Below, one piece after another: positions 19,863 to 30,543 of a stretch of DNA of 64,000 bases. The notes beneath the pieces were generated by a model that saw nothing but the letters and a program-made list of their open reading frames with translations, ran no database searches and was not told the DNA's origin. Numbering within the stretch: the stretch's first letter is position 1; every line of letters begins with the position of its first letter. A program made the position numbers and the translations under genes. The DNA is from Rhodothermaeota bacterium MED-G19 (GTDB lineage: Bacteria > Bacteroidota > Bacteroidia > Cytophagales > MED-G16): contig NTKI01000001.1 in the NCBI GenBank assembly GCA_002457315.1, positions 120,472-184,471 of the forward strand, in the 5' to 3' direction.

Positions 19863-20932
19863 TGGATAAACATAGTAAAGATTTTTTATTTAAGTATTTG
19901 AATAACCATTCACCGACTGGTTTTGAATCATCTGGTCAAAGAATTTGGCTAGACTATATTACACCTTATATAGATGAATATATATCTGACACATATGGTA
20001 CTGTTGTTGGAGTTATAAATCCTGAATCAAAATATAAAGTTGTAATTGAAGCCCATGCAGATGAGATTTCATGGTTTGTAAATTATATTACTGATGATGG
20101 TTATATATATGTAATTAGAAATGGGGGATCTGATCACCAAATTGCGCCGTCTAAAAGAGTTAATATCCAAACAGAAAAAGGTATTATTAAAGGAGTTTTT
20201 GGATGGCCTGCTATTCATGTTAGAGACCCAAAGACTGAGCAAACCCCATCATTAAAAAATATCTTTATTGATGTCGGTTGTTCATCAAAAAAAGAAGTTG
20301 AAGCATTAGGAATTCATGTAGGGTGTGTTATTACTTTTGAAGATGAACTCATGGTCTTAAATAAAAATTATTATACTGGTAGAGCTCTTGATAATAGAAT
20401 GGGAGGATTTATGATTGCTGAGGTTGCTAAAAGACTTTATCAAAATAAAAAGAAACTAGATTTTGGATTATATATTGTGAATTCTGTTCAAGAAGAAATT
20501 GGATTAAGAGGAGCTCAAATGATAGCTGAAAGAATAAACCCTGATGTTGCTATAGTTACTGATGTTACTCATGATACTAACTCACCAATGTATGATAAGA
20601 AAAAAAGTGGAGATATTAAATCAGGAGATGGTCCTGCTTTAACTTTTGGCCCTGCTGTACAGAATAATTTATTAAAGTTACTTATTGATACGGCTAAGAA
20701 AAATAAAATTTCTCATCAGCTTATGGCAGCATCTAGATTCACAGGAACTGATACTGATGCATTTGCATATTCAAATGATGGGGTTGCATCTGCGCTAATA
20801 TCACTACCTTTAAAATACATGCATACTACAGTTGAGACAGTCCATAAAGATGATGTGGAAAGCTGTATATGTCTAATGTATGAATCCGTATTGGCCATCA
20901 AAAAAGGACAAGATTTCAGATATATTAAGTAA
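19862..20932 (+). CDS. M42 family metallopeptidase (aminopeptidase)
   Basis: A predicted cytoplasmic dinuclear metal aminopeptidase of 356 aa. The M42 pattern is visible. EAHADEISWFVNYI carries the first metal His and catalytic Asp, and GRALDNRMGG the bridging Asp. NSVQEEIGLRGAQ holds the catalytic Glu pair, VTDVTHD another ligand, and KYMHTTVETVHKDDV the last His. It overlaps divIC by 1 base and converges on aroA with an 8-base overlap of the coding ends. Confidence 0.9.
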   Translation: MDKHSKDFLFKYLNNHSPTGFESSGQRIWLDYITPYIDEYISDTYGTVVGVINPESKYKVVIEAHADEISWFVNYITDDGYIYVIRNGGSDHQIAPSKRVNIQTEKGIIKGVFGWPAIHVRDPKTEQTPSLKNIFIDVGCSSKKEVEALGIHVGCVITFEDELMVLNKNYYTGRALDNRMGGFMIAEVAKRLYQNKKKLDFGLYIVNSVQEEIGLRGAQMIAERINPDVAIVTDVTHDTNSPMYDKKKSGDIKSGDGPALTFGPAVQNNLLKLLIDTAKKNKISHQLMAASRFTGTDTDAFAYSNDGVASALISLPLKYMHTTVETVHKDDVESCICLMYESVLAIKKGQDFRYIK

Positions 20933-22151
20933 TACTATATCCGACTTTTTTCATATCATCCCAGAACATAGGGTAAGATTTTTTTACTACTTCAGGATTA
21001 TTTATTGTTATGTCTATTTCAGATGCAAGTGGTGCAAATGCCATTGCCATTCTATGGTCTTTATATGTGTCTATGGATACTGACTTAGGAAAGTCTTTTT
21101 TTCTTTTATCAAGTATCCAAAAATTTTCTTTTTTATAAAAACTCACTCCAATTTTATGAAGCTCATTTTTCATTGCAGTTAGTCTATCAGTTTCTTTTAT
21201 TTTTAAGCTTTCAACTCCATAAATCTTCAGTTTTATTTTATGGTATGAAGCTACTATAAGAACTGTTTGAGCTAAATCTGGACAATCTTTAAAATCTAAT
21301 TCTAGATAGTCACATACTGAATTATTCTTACGTATTTCAATGCCACTATCATTAAAATTTGTAACTATACCCATTAATGACATTATCTTTGCTATGATTT
21401 GATCTCCTTGTAAAGACTTATTCCTTAAACCTATTAGGTTAATTTTATCTATATCTTTATTTATAGATAGTATGCTATACCAATAACTTGCTGCAGACCA
21501 ATCTGACTCAACTGTATAACTACCTCCTTTATAATCCTGACTTTTAATTATAATTTGGTTTTCAGAAAATAAATATTTGATACCAAAAACTTCCATTAGA
21601 CTAAGAGTCATTTTTACATATGACTTACTATAAAAGGGGTTAATTATATTGATTCCTAATCCGTTTTCAAGCTTTGGCGCAATCATTAGTATAGAAGATA
21701 TGTATTGACTACTTACATCTCCTCTTATATCGATATTATTAATTTTTTGAACAATTTTTCTTTTTATATTTATTGGTGGATACCCTTCTTCTTCTTTATA
21801 TAAAATATTGGCTCCTATTTCTCTTAATGCTTCTACTAAAATTTTAATTGGTCTTTTCTTCATTCTATCTGTTCCAGTTAATAATGCTCCGTTTTTTGTT
21901 AGTGATAGATATGAAGTGAGAAATCTCATGCTTGTTCCTGCGTCTTCTGCATTCCAAGTATTAGTTGAATTAAAATTTATAAGATTATTAAGGAGTGAAG
22001 TATCATTTGCATTTGATAAGTTTTTTATTTCTATTTTTTCTTTAGATAGAGCTTTTATAATTATTAGTCTATTGCTTTCACTCTTTGAGGAGTTTAATTT
22101 TATAGATATATCTTTTGGAGGGGATAAAAATTTAATAGTGTAACTACCCAT
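20925..22151 (-). CDS. aroA: 3-phosphoshikimate 1-carboxyvinyltransferase (EPSP synthase)
   Basis: AroA joins PEP to shikimate-3-phosphate in aromatic amino-acid biosynthesis. The 408 aa contain SKSESNRL near residue 23, DAGTSMRFLTS at 70-80, GDVSSQYISSILM, ESDWSAASYW, PDLAQTV, KIKETDRL and YKDHRMAMAFAPL. The position of E. coli Pro101 (in GTAMRP) is Phe77 here. It is the last gene of the minus-strand block DAHP synthase-aroB-aroA and overlaps aroB by 8 bases. Confidence 0.95.
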   Translation of the reverse strand: MGSYTIKFLSPPKDISIKLNSSKSESNRLIIIKALSKEKIEIKNLSNANDTSLLNNLINFNSTNTWNAEDAGTSMRFLTSYLSLTKNGALLTGTDRMKKRPIKILVEALREIGANILYKEEEGYPPINIKRKIVQKINNIDIRGDVSSQYISSILMIAPKLENGLGINIINPFYSKSYVKMTLSLMEVFGIKYLFSENQIIIKSQDYKGGSYTVESDWSAASYWYSILSINKDIDKINLIGLRNKSLQGDQIIAKIMSLMGIVTNFNDSGIEIRKNNSVCDYLELDFKDCPDLAQTVLIVASYHKIKLKIYGVESLKIKETDRLTAMKNELHKIGVSFYKKENFWILDKRKKDFPKSVSIDTYKDHRMAMAFAPLASEIDITINNPEVVKKSYPMFWDDMKKVGYSIT

Positions 22152-23184
22152 TACACTTTAGATTATAGTAATCAAGACTTTCAATTATTATACTTTCTTT
22201 AATTTCAATATCATATTCACAATTTCCAATATCATTAAGAATGCACGTCCTTATGTTTTGAGATAGATTTTTTTTATCAAAATACGCATTTTTAATGATT
22301 TCGTCGAAGAATTTAACTTTTGATAAATTAAATACACTATTGATATATTGAGTTATCTTTTCAAGATCATCATTTCTTAGTTTATTAAAATGGTTTGATA
22401 TATAAGACTCACAAATCATTCCTATAGCTATAGCTTCACCATGATAAAACTTATTTGATTTATTAAGGTAAGTTGTCTCAATAGCATGACCAATTGTATG
22501 ACCAAAATTTAATATTTTTCTTAAGCCATTCTCTTTTGAATCTTTTTTAACTACATCAGATTTTATTTTAATTGAGTGATTAATAATATAATCCCAGTCA
22601 CTATCTTTCCATAGTTTATTTTGAATTTGGTCGAACATACTTTTATCTCTGATAAGACAGTGTTTTATAACTTCAGCATAACCTGATTTTAGTTCTCTTT
22701 CTGGTAATGTATTAAGGAAATCTGTATCAATTATTACTTTATTAGGCTCTTTAAATATCCCAATTATATTTTTTAAGTTTTTATGATCTATCCCCAATTT
22801 CCCTCCAACACTTGCATCCACCTGAGATAAAAGAGTAGTTGGAATATTTATGAAGTGAATTCCTCTCATAAAAGTTGATGCAACAAATCCACCTAAATCA
22901 CAAATTACTCCTCCACCTAAATTTATTAGAATTGATTTTCTGTCAAATTTAAAATCAATTAGCTTCTCCCAAACTTTTTTTGAAGTTTCTAGGTTTTTAT
23001 TTTCTTCTCCTTCATCAATTATGATTTTTTCATAATTGAAATTAATATGATTAGATAATTTAGTGAAACAATGATTAAAAGTATTTTTATCAAGTAGGAA
23101 GGCAACTTTTGAATAATTTCCAGATTTTATAATCTCGGATAAATTATTTTCTATCTTACTAATAACAATATGATCTGGAATCAT
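22144..23184 (-). CDS. aroB: 3-dehydroquinate synthase
   Basis: AroB cyclises DAHP to 3-dehydroquinate using NAD and a divalent metal. The 346 aa include IIDEGEENKNLET, NLGGGVICDLGGFVASTFMRG, IPTTLLSQVDASVGGK and GYAEVIKHCLI. The metal-binding region LNFGHTIGHAIETT and YHGEAIAIGM follows. Its ends overlap aroA (8 bases) and the DAHP synthase gene (4 bases), so all three are translationally coupled. Confidence 0.96.
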   Translation of the reverse strand: MIPDHIVISKIENNLSEIIKSGNYSKVAFLLDKNTFNHCFTKLSNHINFNYEKIIIDEGEENKNLETSKKVWEKLIDFKFDRKSILINLGGGVICDLGGFVASTFMRGIHFINIPTTLLSQVDASVGGKLGIDHKNLKNIIGIFKEPNKVIIDTDFLNTLPERELKSGYAEVIKHCLIRDKSMFDQIQNKLWKDSDWDYIINHSIKIKSDVVKKDSKENGLRKILNFGHTIGHAIETTYLNKSNKFYHGEAIAIGMICESYISNHFNKLRNDDLEKITQYINSVFNLSKVKFFDEIIKNAYFDKKNLSQNIRTCILNDIGNCEYDIEIKESIIIESLDYYNLKCNG

Positions 23185-24287
23185 ATTTTAAAATTAGCCT
23201 TTTTTTTATTTATAATTTTATTTTGAACATTGATTGATCCCAGGTGAATAACTTTATAAAGATCCTCTATAAAATCTTTTTCTAAACCTTTTTCTATTGC
23301 CCAATCAATTCTAGATTTAAATATTTCATTCCATCTATCAACTTGAAAGGTTGTCAGGTCTTGTTCCTTTTTAAATTCACCAATTTTTTCAACAAGACCA
23401 ATTCTTTTTGATATAATATCAATTATTTCTTTGTCTACATCATCAATATTTTCTCGGATTTCATTTAAAAGGTGCTGGTATGATTTTTCTTTTTCTTTAG
23501 TACTTTTTACTTTCAAATCTTTTTTCATCTTGGATAAGGTTTTTGGAGTAATCTGTTGTTTTGCATCGCTCCAAGCATTATCTGGATCAATATGTGACTC
23601 TATAATTAAACCATCATATCCAAGATCTAAAGCTTTTTGTGATGTTTCAAAAATCATATCTCTATTTCCACATATGTGAGAAGGGTCACAGATGACAGGA
23701 AGATTTGGTAAATTACTTTTTAGGTCAATTGCAATTTTCCACATAGGAACATATCTATATTTAGACTTTCCAGTCATAGAAAAGCCTCTGTGTATTGCAC
23801 CAAGCTTATTTATTCCTGCCTTGTTTATTCTTTCTAAAGCTCCCATCCAAAGAGATAAGTCTGGATTTATTGGGTTTTTTATTAGAATTGGAGTATCTGT
23901 TCCTTTTAATGAATCAGCAATCTCTTGAACTGAAAAAGGATTTACAGTAGTTCTTGCTCCAATCCACAATATATCAATACCATATTTTAATGCTAATTCT
24001 ATGTGGTTAGTATTTGCCACCTCAACAGTAAATTGAACATCTAACTCTTTTTTAATATCTGATATCCATTTAAGAGCTTCTTCACCATTTCCTTCAAATG
24101 TCCCTGGTCTAGTTCTGGGTTTCCATACACCGGCTCTCATGAGGTTTATTCCATGGGATTTTAATTGCTTGCATGTTTCAAAAAGTTGATCATAAGTTTC
24201 AGCACTACATGGTCCTGAGATTATTAATGGATCTTTTTCGTTATTTATCCATGTATTAATTGGGTCTATATTTAACTTTTTGGTCAT
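23181..24287 (-). CDS. bifunctional DAHP synthase / type II chorismate mutase
   Basis: This fusion catalyses the first committed shikimate step and, at the other end of the pathway, chorismate to prephenate. Of 368 aa, residues ~1-265 are a KDO8P-type DAHP synthase (ISGPCSAET, MRAGVWKPRTRPGTFEG, WIGARTTVNPF, PVICDPSHICGNRD). Residues ~275-368 are an AroQ-type chorismate mutase (ENIDDVDKEIIDIISKRIGL). The mutase domain commonly acts as an allosteric sensor in such fusions. This fusion is known in Bacteroidota. It is first in the aro block and divergent from proline dehydrogenase across 47 bases. Confidence 0.93.
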   Translation of the reverse strand: MTKKLNIDPINTWINNEKDPLIISGPCSAETYDQLFETCKQLKSHGINLMRAGVWKPRTRPGTFEGNGEEALKWISDIKKELDVQFTVEVANTNHIELALKYGIDILWIGARTTVNPFSVQEIADSLKGTDTPILIKNPINPDLSLWMGALERINKAGINKLGAIHRGFSMTGKSKYRYVPMWKIAIDLKSNLPNLPVICDPSHICGNRDMIFETSQKALDLGYDGLIIESHIDPDNAWSDAKQQITPKTLSKMKKDLKVKSTKEKEKSYQHLLNEIRENIDDVDKEIIDIISKRIGLVEKIGEFKKEQDLTTFQVDRWNEIFKSRIDWAIEKGLEKDFIEDLYKVIHLGSINVQNKIINKKKANFKI

Positions 24288-24334
24288 TTCTATTATATTT
24301 TTGCTTTTTGTAATAAATCCTACAAATTGCGTAA

Positions 24335-25510
24335 GTGGACAAAAATATAGAAAACTTATTTAATAACACAGAATTAGCGTTTACTAATAAATCAAACTTT
24401 GAACTAAGGAAAGCTTATTTTTTATTTTCTGTTCTTGATTACCCTTTCCTTACAAAAATAGGTAATGCATTTCTTCTTCTTGTACTTAAGTTAAGGCTCC
24501 CTCTAAAGGGTATAATTAAAAATACAATTTTTAACCATTTCTGTGGTGGAGAAACTATAGGTGATTGTAAAGAAACCTTTAATTCATTAAAAAAATATAA
24601 TATTAATGCGATGCCAGAATATTCAATTGAGGCTGAGTCTTCAGTTCAAGGTTTCGAAAATTATAAAAAAGACTCAATAGAAATCATTAATTTTTTAGGA
24701 AAACAAGGTCTTCCTTTTATTGCAATAAAATGTACTGGGTTACTAGATATAGATTCATTAGAAAAAATATCAAGTGGAGAATATAGCTATGATTCTATGG
24801 AGTATACATCATTTAAGCAAAGACTTGTTGAACTTTGTGATTCAGCTGTAGAAAATAATGTACAAGTTTTGATAGATGCAGAAGAAACTTGGATTCAAGA
24901 TGCAATTGACAAAGTAGCTGTTGAGCTTATGGGAATATATAATAAGAAATCTACAATTATCTTTTTAACTCATCAATGTTATAGGACAGGAACACTTTCA
25001 AAAATCAAAAAGAACATGAAGGTTTCTGCACAAAAAAAGTACTATTATGGGATTAAACTTGTTAGGGGTGCTTACATGGAAAAAGAAAGAAAAAGAGCTC
25101 TGCAAAACGGCTATAAAAGTCCTATTCAACCATCTAAAGAAAGAACAGATAATGAATACAACGAATCTCTAAAGTATAGTATTAAAAGTATACACAGTGC
25201 TTCTCTCTGGGTTGGGAGTCATAATGAAGAGTCAAGTTTATATTTGATGAATTTGATGCAAGAAAATAATTTAAAACCACAAGACAAAAGAGTTTGGTTC
25301 TCTCAGCTATATGGAATGAGTGATAATATATCCTATGCTTTATCAAGTTTAGGTTATAATATTGTCAAATTAATACCATTTGGACCTATTGAAAAAACTA
25401 TTCCGTATCTGATTAGAAGAGCTAATGAAAATAGTTCTGTAAAAGGACAAAGCAATAGACAATTTACATTAATAAAAAATGAAATAAATAGAAGAAAAAA
25501 CTTAAATTGA
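24335..25510 (+). CDS. proline dehydrogenase
   Basis: An FAD enzyme oxidising proline to pyrroline-5-carboxylate. The 391 aa are monofunctional, lacking the P5C dehydrogenase and DNA-binding domains of PutA. Features include [13 protein letters not shown] near residue 65, [11 protein letters not shown] and [14 protein letters not shown]. The C-terminal FAD/substrate motif is [10 protein letters not shown], and the substrate arginines lie in [10 protein letters not shown]. Translation starts at GTG 24335. It runs 4 bases ahead of lysS in the same direction, an unusual pairing. Confidence 0.92.
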   Translation: MDKNIENLFNNTELAFTNKSNFELRKAYFLFSVLDYPFLTKIGNAFLLLVLKLRLPLKGIIKNTIFNHFCGGETIGDCKETFNSLKKYNINAMPEYSIEAESSVQGFENYKKDSIEIINFLGKQGLPFIAIKCTGLLDIDSLEKISSGEYSYDSMEYTSFKQRLVELCDSAVENNVQVLIDAEETWIQDAIDKVAVELMGIYNKKSTIIFLTHQCYRTGTLSKIKKNMKVSAQKKYYYGIKLVRGAYMEKERKRALQNGYKSPIQPSKERTDNEYNESLKYSIKSIHSASLWVGSHNEESSLYLMNLMQENNLKPQDKRVWFSQLYGMSDNISYALSSLGYNIVKLIPFGPIEKTIPYLIRRANENSSVKGQSNRQFTLIKNEINRRKNLN

Positions 25511-25514
25511 AACT

Positions 25515-27038
25515 ATGATTTTAAGCGAACAGGAAGAACAAAGGCGTAAGTCAAGAGAAGAAATAATTGAACTAGGAATTGACCCATATCCTTCAGAAGT
25601 TTACGAGGTTAATTCTTTCTCTAATGATATAATAAATAATTTTGATGAGAAGAAGAAAAACTTTTCTGATGTTTCATTAGCGGGAAGGCTTATGTCAAGA
25701 AGAGTGATGGGTTCAGCGTCTTTTGCAGAGATTCAAGATTCAAAGGGTAAAATCCAGATTTATGTTAGAAGAGATGATGTATGTAATTCAGAAGATAAAA
25801 GTCTTTATAACAATATTTTTAAGAAAAAATTAGACTTAGGAGATATAATAGGAATCAAAGGTTTTGTTTTCAAAACACAGATGGGAGAAATTTCTGTACA
25901 TGTTAAGGAGTTAAAAGTTTTATCTAAATCAGTAAGACCACTTCCGGTAGTAAAAGAGTCAAAAGATGATGAGGGAGAGTCAAAGAAACATGATGAATTC
26001 AGCAATAAAGAATTAAAATATAGGAGGAGATACATTGATCTTATTGTTAATCCTGAGTCAAGAGATATTTTTGTTAAACGTTCTCTCATTGTTAATGAAA
26101 TCAGAAATGTTTTAAATGAAAATAGTTTTCTTGAAGTTGAAACCCCAATACTTCAACCAATATATGGAGGAGCAGCAGCAAGGCCATTTAAAACATATCA
26201 TAATACATTAGACATGCCACTTTACTTGAGAATTGCTAACGAATTATATCTAAAAAGACTTATTGTTGGTGGGTTTGATGGAGTCTTTGAGTTTGCTAAA
26301 GATTTTAGAAATGAGGGTATGTCAAGATTCCACAATCCTGAGTTTACTCAATGTGAATTTTATGTTGCCTATAAAGACTACATATGGATGATGGATTTTG
26401 TTGAGGATATGTTTAAAAGAATTGTAAAAAAAGTAAATAATAATAACACAAAAATTAAATGTAGTGGGAACACAATTGACTTTGGAAAGAAATGGCAGAG
26501 ATATTCAATGTATGATGCAATTGAAAAATTCACATCAGTTGACGTATCGAAGATGGATGAAAAAGAACTTAGAAATGTCTGTAAAGAATTAAAGATAAAG
26601 ACAGACAAAACAATGGGTAGAGGTAAATTAATAGATGAAATTTTTGGTGAGAAATGTGAGCCAAATCTTATTCAACCAACTTACATAACTGATTACCCAA
26701 TAGAAATGTCTCCTCTAGCAAAAAAACATAGATCTAAAGAGGGTCTTGTAGAGAGGTTTGAACTAATATGTAATGGAAAGGAAATTTGTAATGCATTTTC
26801 TGAGGTTAATGACCCTCTTGATCAGAGAAAAAGATTTGAAGAACAAGTCAAATTAGGTATCAAAGGCGATGAGGAAGCTATGGTATTAGATGAAGATTAT
26901 CTTACAGCTTTGGAGTATGGTATGCCACCAACAGCAGGTATAGGTATAGGAATTGATAGATTAACTATGATAATGACAGACTCTGACTCAATACAAGATG
27001 TATTATTCTTTCCGCAGATGAAACCAGAAAATTCTTAG
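25515..27038 (+). CDS. lysS: lysine--tRNA ligase (class II)
   Basis: LysRS charges tRNA-Lys. In the 507 aa, an N-terminal OB anticodon-binding domain (~50-150; [21 protein letters not shown]) precedes the class II core. Motif 1 is near [19 protein letters not shown], motif 2 is [20 protein letters not shown], and motif 3 is [15 protein letters not shown]. It ends convergently on lptD with a 4-base TTAG overlap in which both stop codons share bases. Confidence 0.97.
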   Translation: MILSEQEEQRRKSREEIIELGIDPYPSEVYEVNSFSNDIINNFDEKKKNFSDVSLAGRLMSRRVMGSASFAEIQDSKGKIQIYVRRDDVCNSEDKSLYNNIFKKKLDLGDIIGIKGFVFKTQMGEISVHVKELKVLSKSVRPLPVVKESKDDEGESKKHDEFSNKELKYRRRYIDLIVNPESRDIFVKRSLIVNEIRNVLNENSFLEVETPILQPIYGGAAARPFKTYHNTLDMPLYLRIANELYLKRLIVGGFDGVFEFAKDFRNEGMSRFHNPEFTQCEFYVAYKDYIWMMDFVEDMFKRIVKKVNNNNTKIKCSGNTIDFGKKWQRYSMYDAIEKFTSVDVSKMDEKELRNVCKELKIKTDKTMGRGKLIDEIFGEKCEPNLIQPTYITDYPIEMSPLAKKHRSKEGLVERFELICNGKEICNAFSEVNDPLDQRKRFEEQVKLGIKGDEEAMVLDEDYLTALEYGMPPTAGIGIGIDRLTMIMTDSDSIQDVLFFPQMKPENS

Positions 27039-29677
27039 AGGTTGTCAAAAAATCTACTTCTTTTCTCAAGTTTTAAATCTTGAAGAAGTGCAGAAACTGC
27101 ATTAATAGTTAGATTGTATGACTGAAATCTTCCAAATGGAACCCAGCTAAAGCTTATTCTCCAACAGTGAAGATCTCTCGTAGCATTAATGCTGGTTTGA
27201 GTTAACATCTTATATTTAAAATCATAACCTGACCTGAACGACAATTTTGTTTTTTCTGTTATACTTACATCACCTGAAAATGTAAGAGTTTGAGTTATTG
27301 TTGGATCTCTAAAACCGATTTTCCTTCTATTTAAATTATAACTTGCATTTATAGACCATGGTATATTAAAGTCAATATATTCTGCAATATTGGAGTTAAT
27401 GTAATCTATTTCCTCTCTTGTCCCAAATTTAGATTCTTTATCATCATCATCTTTATTTTGGAAGTCTTTAGCAGAAAATCTAACACCTAGAGACATATTA
27501 ACATATGCCAGAGAGCCTATACCTTGATTATTTTTATATGCCATCTCGTTTATTCTTCTTTGATATACTGTTCTTGATCCAGAAGAGGACTCGCTTACAC
27601 TATCTAGCTTGAAAGCATAAGGGTCAATATTTCCAGATACACTCAGATTTATTAGTCTTCTAAAAAAGGAAGTTCTTGTACTAAATCTTATGGGTGTCAA
27701 ATTGAAAGAGTCGGCCAGGAAATTATAACTACTTGAAAAAGATAAGTTATCAAAAATTTTTATTTTTTTGGTACCACTTATTGTATCATTTTTATCTAAT
27801 ACTTTCATCTCAAGATTATTACCAATATAAAAATTCATTGATGCGGAACTTCCAATTCTTGGAGTACCATATAAAAAGTTTTCATATTTACTTAATAGTT
27901 TTGTGTCTCCCTCATTATTAATTTGAACATTCTCATAGTATCCGTACCTAGGTCTTGTAAAATCAGGACTGAATGACATAGATATTTCAGGAGAAATTAC
28001 ATGCCTTATTGCTTTTATTTTCCCTTTTTTGAAGAATACTGTTCCATAAATCCTTGTAGATAATGAGAGTGCGGTTGAGTATGACCAAGCTCTTGAAAAT
28101 GAGTTTGTTGTATCTATTTCTATCCCATTCTCTAACTCATTAAAATTATAACTTAGTTTTTTAAAATACCAAAGTTCATCATAATTGAGACTTGGACTCA
28201 TAGTAAAATATTTAAGTAAGTTGAAAGAAGTTGAGATCGGAATAGTATGTTTTCCTCCAATTTTTGATCTGTCTATAATAGAGTTTATATTATCTACATT
28301 AAAATCAATTTGTTCATTGAAATTGTTACCAGAATTGATAATATTTAATCCACTTAATGAATTGCCCACAGAACCATTAGTTAGATCAATCCTTCCAGTA
28401 AATCTATGACTAATACTTAGTTTACCAAGTGCAGTCTTTCCAAGTTTACCTACGTTTTTAAATGGATATATTCTACTCATATTATAACTGATGTCAGGAA
28501 GAGTAAGGTTTACTTTTTTTGTTTGGACATTTTGAGAATGCCTGAGGTTAGCTGATAAATTAAAGGGAGTTCCCGTGAATGTCTTAGAATATGATATATT
28601 AGAGTTGAATTGGGCGTTAATACTTTCATTAAAATTAGAATAGACAAGATTTTTATTTTGATTGTATGAGTTTGTTTGAAAATTTACTGAAGATGAAAAT
28701 CTACTTGACTTTCCTCTTGAATCCGGAGTGTGTGACCATGATAAAGAGAAATCATTTGAAGTAGCAGGATTTTCAAAGTCTCCTAATTTACTCTTATTAA
28801 AATTAAATCTTAGATTACCACTATATGAATATCTTTTTTTATAATTAGTACCTAATGTCATACCATAACTACCTTTTGAATACACATCTCCAGTAAGTCT
28901 AACATCAAGATTATCACTTACTGCAAAATAATACCCTCCGTCTCTTAGATAAAAACCTCTTCTCTTTTCTTCTCCATAATTTGGCATAATTAAACCCGAT
29001 ATCTTTTTCTTAGGTTGTGGAAACATTCCGAATATAAAACCAAGAGGGGTTGGTACTTCTCCAAACTTTAAATGGAAAGGTCCTGATATCACTTTTTTAC
29101 CTGGCAACACTTTTATTTTACTCGATGATATATGGAAATGAGGTTCCTCAAGATTACATGTTGTATATTTTGCTTTACTTATAAAAAGTTCATCTTCTTC
29201 ATTTTTCTTAACGTCTTCTCCTTGCATATATGCGTCATCAAGTTGAGTGATAATTCCTTTTATAATAGCTTTTTTAGTTTCAAAATTATAAGTTATTTTA
29301 TCGGTTTCGTAAGATTGATTTCCTTCAGAAAAAACTGGTTTTCCAATTTTTTTACCTGTTGAGTCAGTCTTATAATTAGCATCTAATGTCTTGTCATTCC
29401 AATCTACCAGTATCTCTTGAGCCTCTAAGTTAATTTCACCGTAGTCAATTTGAGAATTTCCATATAACATTATCTTTTGATTTTTTAAATCATATAATAT
29501 TGAGTCTTTGGCCTTATAATTGATTGTTGTTTCAATCTCTCTTGATATTTCTGTTGTATCATTTTGATTTAAACTAGTACTATCTCCGTTCATCAGGGAT
29601 ACTAGGGAATCAGATTCCATTTGTGAAAGGGAGATATAAGGGGTAATTAAAAAAAAGATTATTACTATATTTCTCAA
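27035..29677 (-). CDS. lptD: LPS-assembly protein LptD-like outer-membrane protein
   Basis: LptD is the beta-barrel that inserts lipopolysaccharide into the outer leaflet. The 880 aa start with a signal peptide (~1-18, ending SLSQ). Residues ~50-165 resemble the OstA/LptA jellyroll ([23 protein letters not shown]). Then comes the LptD signature area [20 protein letters not shown], and a long C-terminal barrel ends in Phe-rich amphipathic strands. The order lptD, amidase, MlaD is seen in other Bacteroidota. It is divergent from the amidase. Confidence 0.88.
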   Translation of the reverse strand: MRNIVIIFFLITPYISLSQMESDSLVSLMNGDSTSLNQNDTTEISREIETTINYKAKDSILYDLKNQKIMLYGNSQIDYGEINLEAQEILVDWNDKTLDANYKTDSTGKKIGKPVFSEGNQSYETDKITYNFETKKAIIKGIITQLDDAYMQGEDVKKNEEDELFISKAKYTTCNLEEPHFHISSSKIKVLPGKKVISGPFHLKFGEVPTPLGFIFGMFPQPKKKISGLIMPNYGEEKRRGFYLRDGGYYFAVSDNLDVRLTGDVYSKGSYGMTLGTNYKKRYSYSGNLRFNFNKSKLGDFENPATSNDFSLSWSHTPDSRGKSSRFSSSVNFQTNSYNQNKNLVYSNFNESINAQFNSNISYSKTFTGTPFNLSANLRHSQNVQTKKVNLTLPDISYNMSRIYPFKNVGKLGKTALGKLSISHRFTGRIDLTNGSVGNSLSGLNIINSGNNFNEQIDFNVDNINSIIDRSKIGGKHTIPISTSFNLLKYFTMSPSLNYDELWYFKKLSYNFNELENGIEIDTTNSFSRAWSYSTALSLSTRIYGTVFFKKGKIKAIRHVISPEISMSFSPDFTRPRYGYYENVQINNEGDTKLLSKYENFLYGTPRIGSSASMNFYIGNNLEMKVLDKNDTISGTKKIKIFDNLSFSSSYNFLADSFNLTPIRFSTRTSFFRRLINLSVSGNIDPYAFKLDSVSESSSGSRTVYQRRINEMAYKNNQGIGSLAYVNMSLGVRFSAKDFQNKDDDDKESKFGTREEIDYINSNIAEYIDFNIPWSINASYNLNRRKIGFRDPTITQTLTFSGDVSITEKTKLSFRSGYDFKYKMLTQTSINATRDLHCWRISFSWVPFGRFQSYNLTINAVSALLQDLKLEKRSRFFDNL

Positions 29678-29717
29678 TTTTATAAATTTATCGCTTTTAT
29701 GTAAATTTACACACTAG

Positions 29718-29725
29718 CAAAGTTA
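29718..29725 (-). promoter_or_regulatory. putative -7 element for lptD
   Basis: On the minus strand this reads TAACTTTG, a full match to TAnnTTTG, 41 bases before the lptD ATG in the divergent intergenic region. No TTG is present at the standard -33 distance, so the element is incomplete. Confidence 0.35.
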
Positions 29726-29750
29726 TCATCTGCTGACTAAATAAGTGTTA

Positions 29751-30530
29751 ATGAGAAATATTAATATATCATTTTTATTAGGATTATTACTTATTTTAAC
29801 TTCTTTTAACTCTGTTAATCCTCCTCAGTATAAGCTTAGGACAATTGTTATTGATCCGGGACATGGCGGTAAAGATCCAGGGTCTATTGGAAAAAATTCT
29901 TTTGAAAAGGATATTGCTCTTTCAATCTCATTAGAATTAGGTAGAATAATTAATGAAAATCTTCCTGGTATAAAAGTGATTTATACCAGGAAGGATGATA
30001 GTTTTCCATCATTGTATAAAAGAGCTGAAATAGCAAATAGAAATAATGCAGATTTATTTCTTTCAATTCACTGTGATTCGTTCTCGAATAAGTCTGTTTA
30101 TGGGTCAACTTCTTACCTAATGGGATTAAGCAAAAATTCAGCTAATATGAATGTTGCAAAAAGAGAAAACGCAGTAATATTTTTAGAAGAAAATTATCAA
30201 GAAACATATAAAGATTTTGATCCAAATTCCTCGGAATCAGTAATGCTTCTTAGTCTTACTCAGAAAGCTAAAGTAGATAATAGTACAATTCTAGCTAATC
30301 TTATTCAGGATCAATTTAAGAATAGGGTTGGTATCAAGTCAAGAGGAGTTAAACAGGCTCCATTTCAGGTCTTATGGAATACAACCATGCCTAGTGTCCT
30401 TATAGAAACAGGTTATATTTCTAATTCTGCCGAAGAAAAAAAATTAAATAATAAAACACATCAAGTTTATCTCGCCTCTGCTATTTTTAGAGCAATTCGT
30501 GATTATAAGAAATATTTAGAATCAAATTAA
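29751..30530 (+). CDS. N-acetylmuramoyl-L-alanine amidase (Amidase_3)
   Basis: A zinc amidase that cleaves the lactyl-L-alanine bond of peptidoglycan during division and remodelling. About 259 aa with an N-terminal hydrophobic signal segment. The zinc site is IDPGHGGKDPGSIG (His and Glu follow), then SIHCDSF and the C-terminal catalytic PSVLIETGYISN. ATG 29751 is preferred over GTG 29745, two codons earlier. It belongs to the envelope cluster with lptD and the MCE protein. Confidence 0.93.
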   Translation: MRNINISFLLGLLLILTSFNSVNPPQYKLRTIVIDPGHGGKDPGSIGKNSFEKDIALSISLELGRIINENLPGIKVIYTRKDDSFPSLYKRAEIANRNNADLFLSIHCDSFSNKSVYGSTSYLMGLSKNSANMNVAKRENAVIFLEENYQETYKDFDPNSSESVMLLSLTQKAKVDNSTILANLIQDQFKNRVGIKSRGVKQAPFQVLWNTTMPSVLIETGYISNSAEEKKLNNKTHQVYLASAIFRAIRDYKKYLESN

Positions 30531-30543
30531 CTAATTTTGATTT

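Noticed and set aside
23181..24287. DAHP synthase-chorismate mutase fusion considered as a novel architecture
   Set aside because: This two-domain arrangement is already known in Bacteroidota and some other bacteria, so it is annotated but not listed as new.
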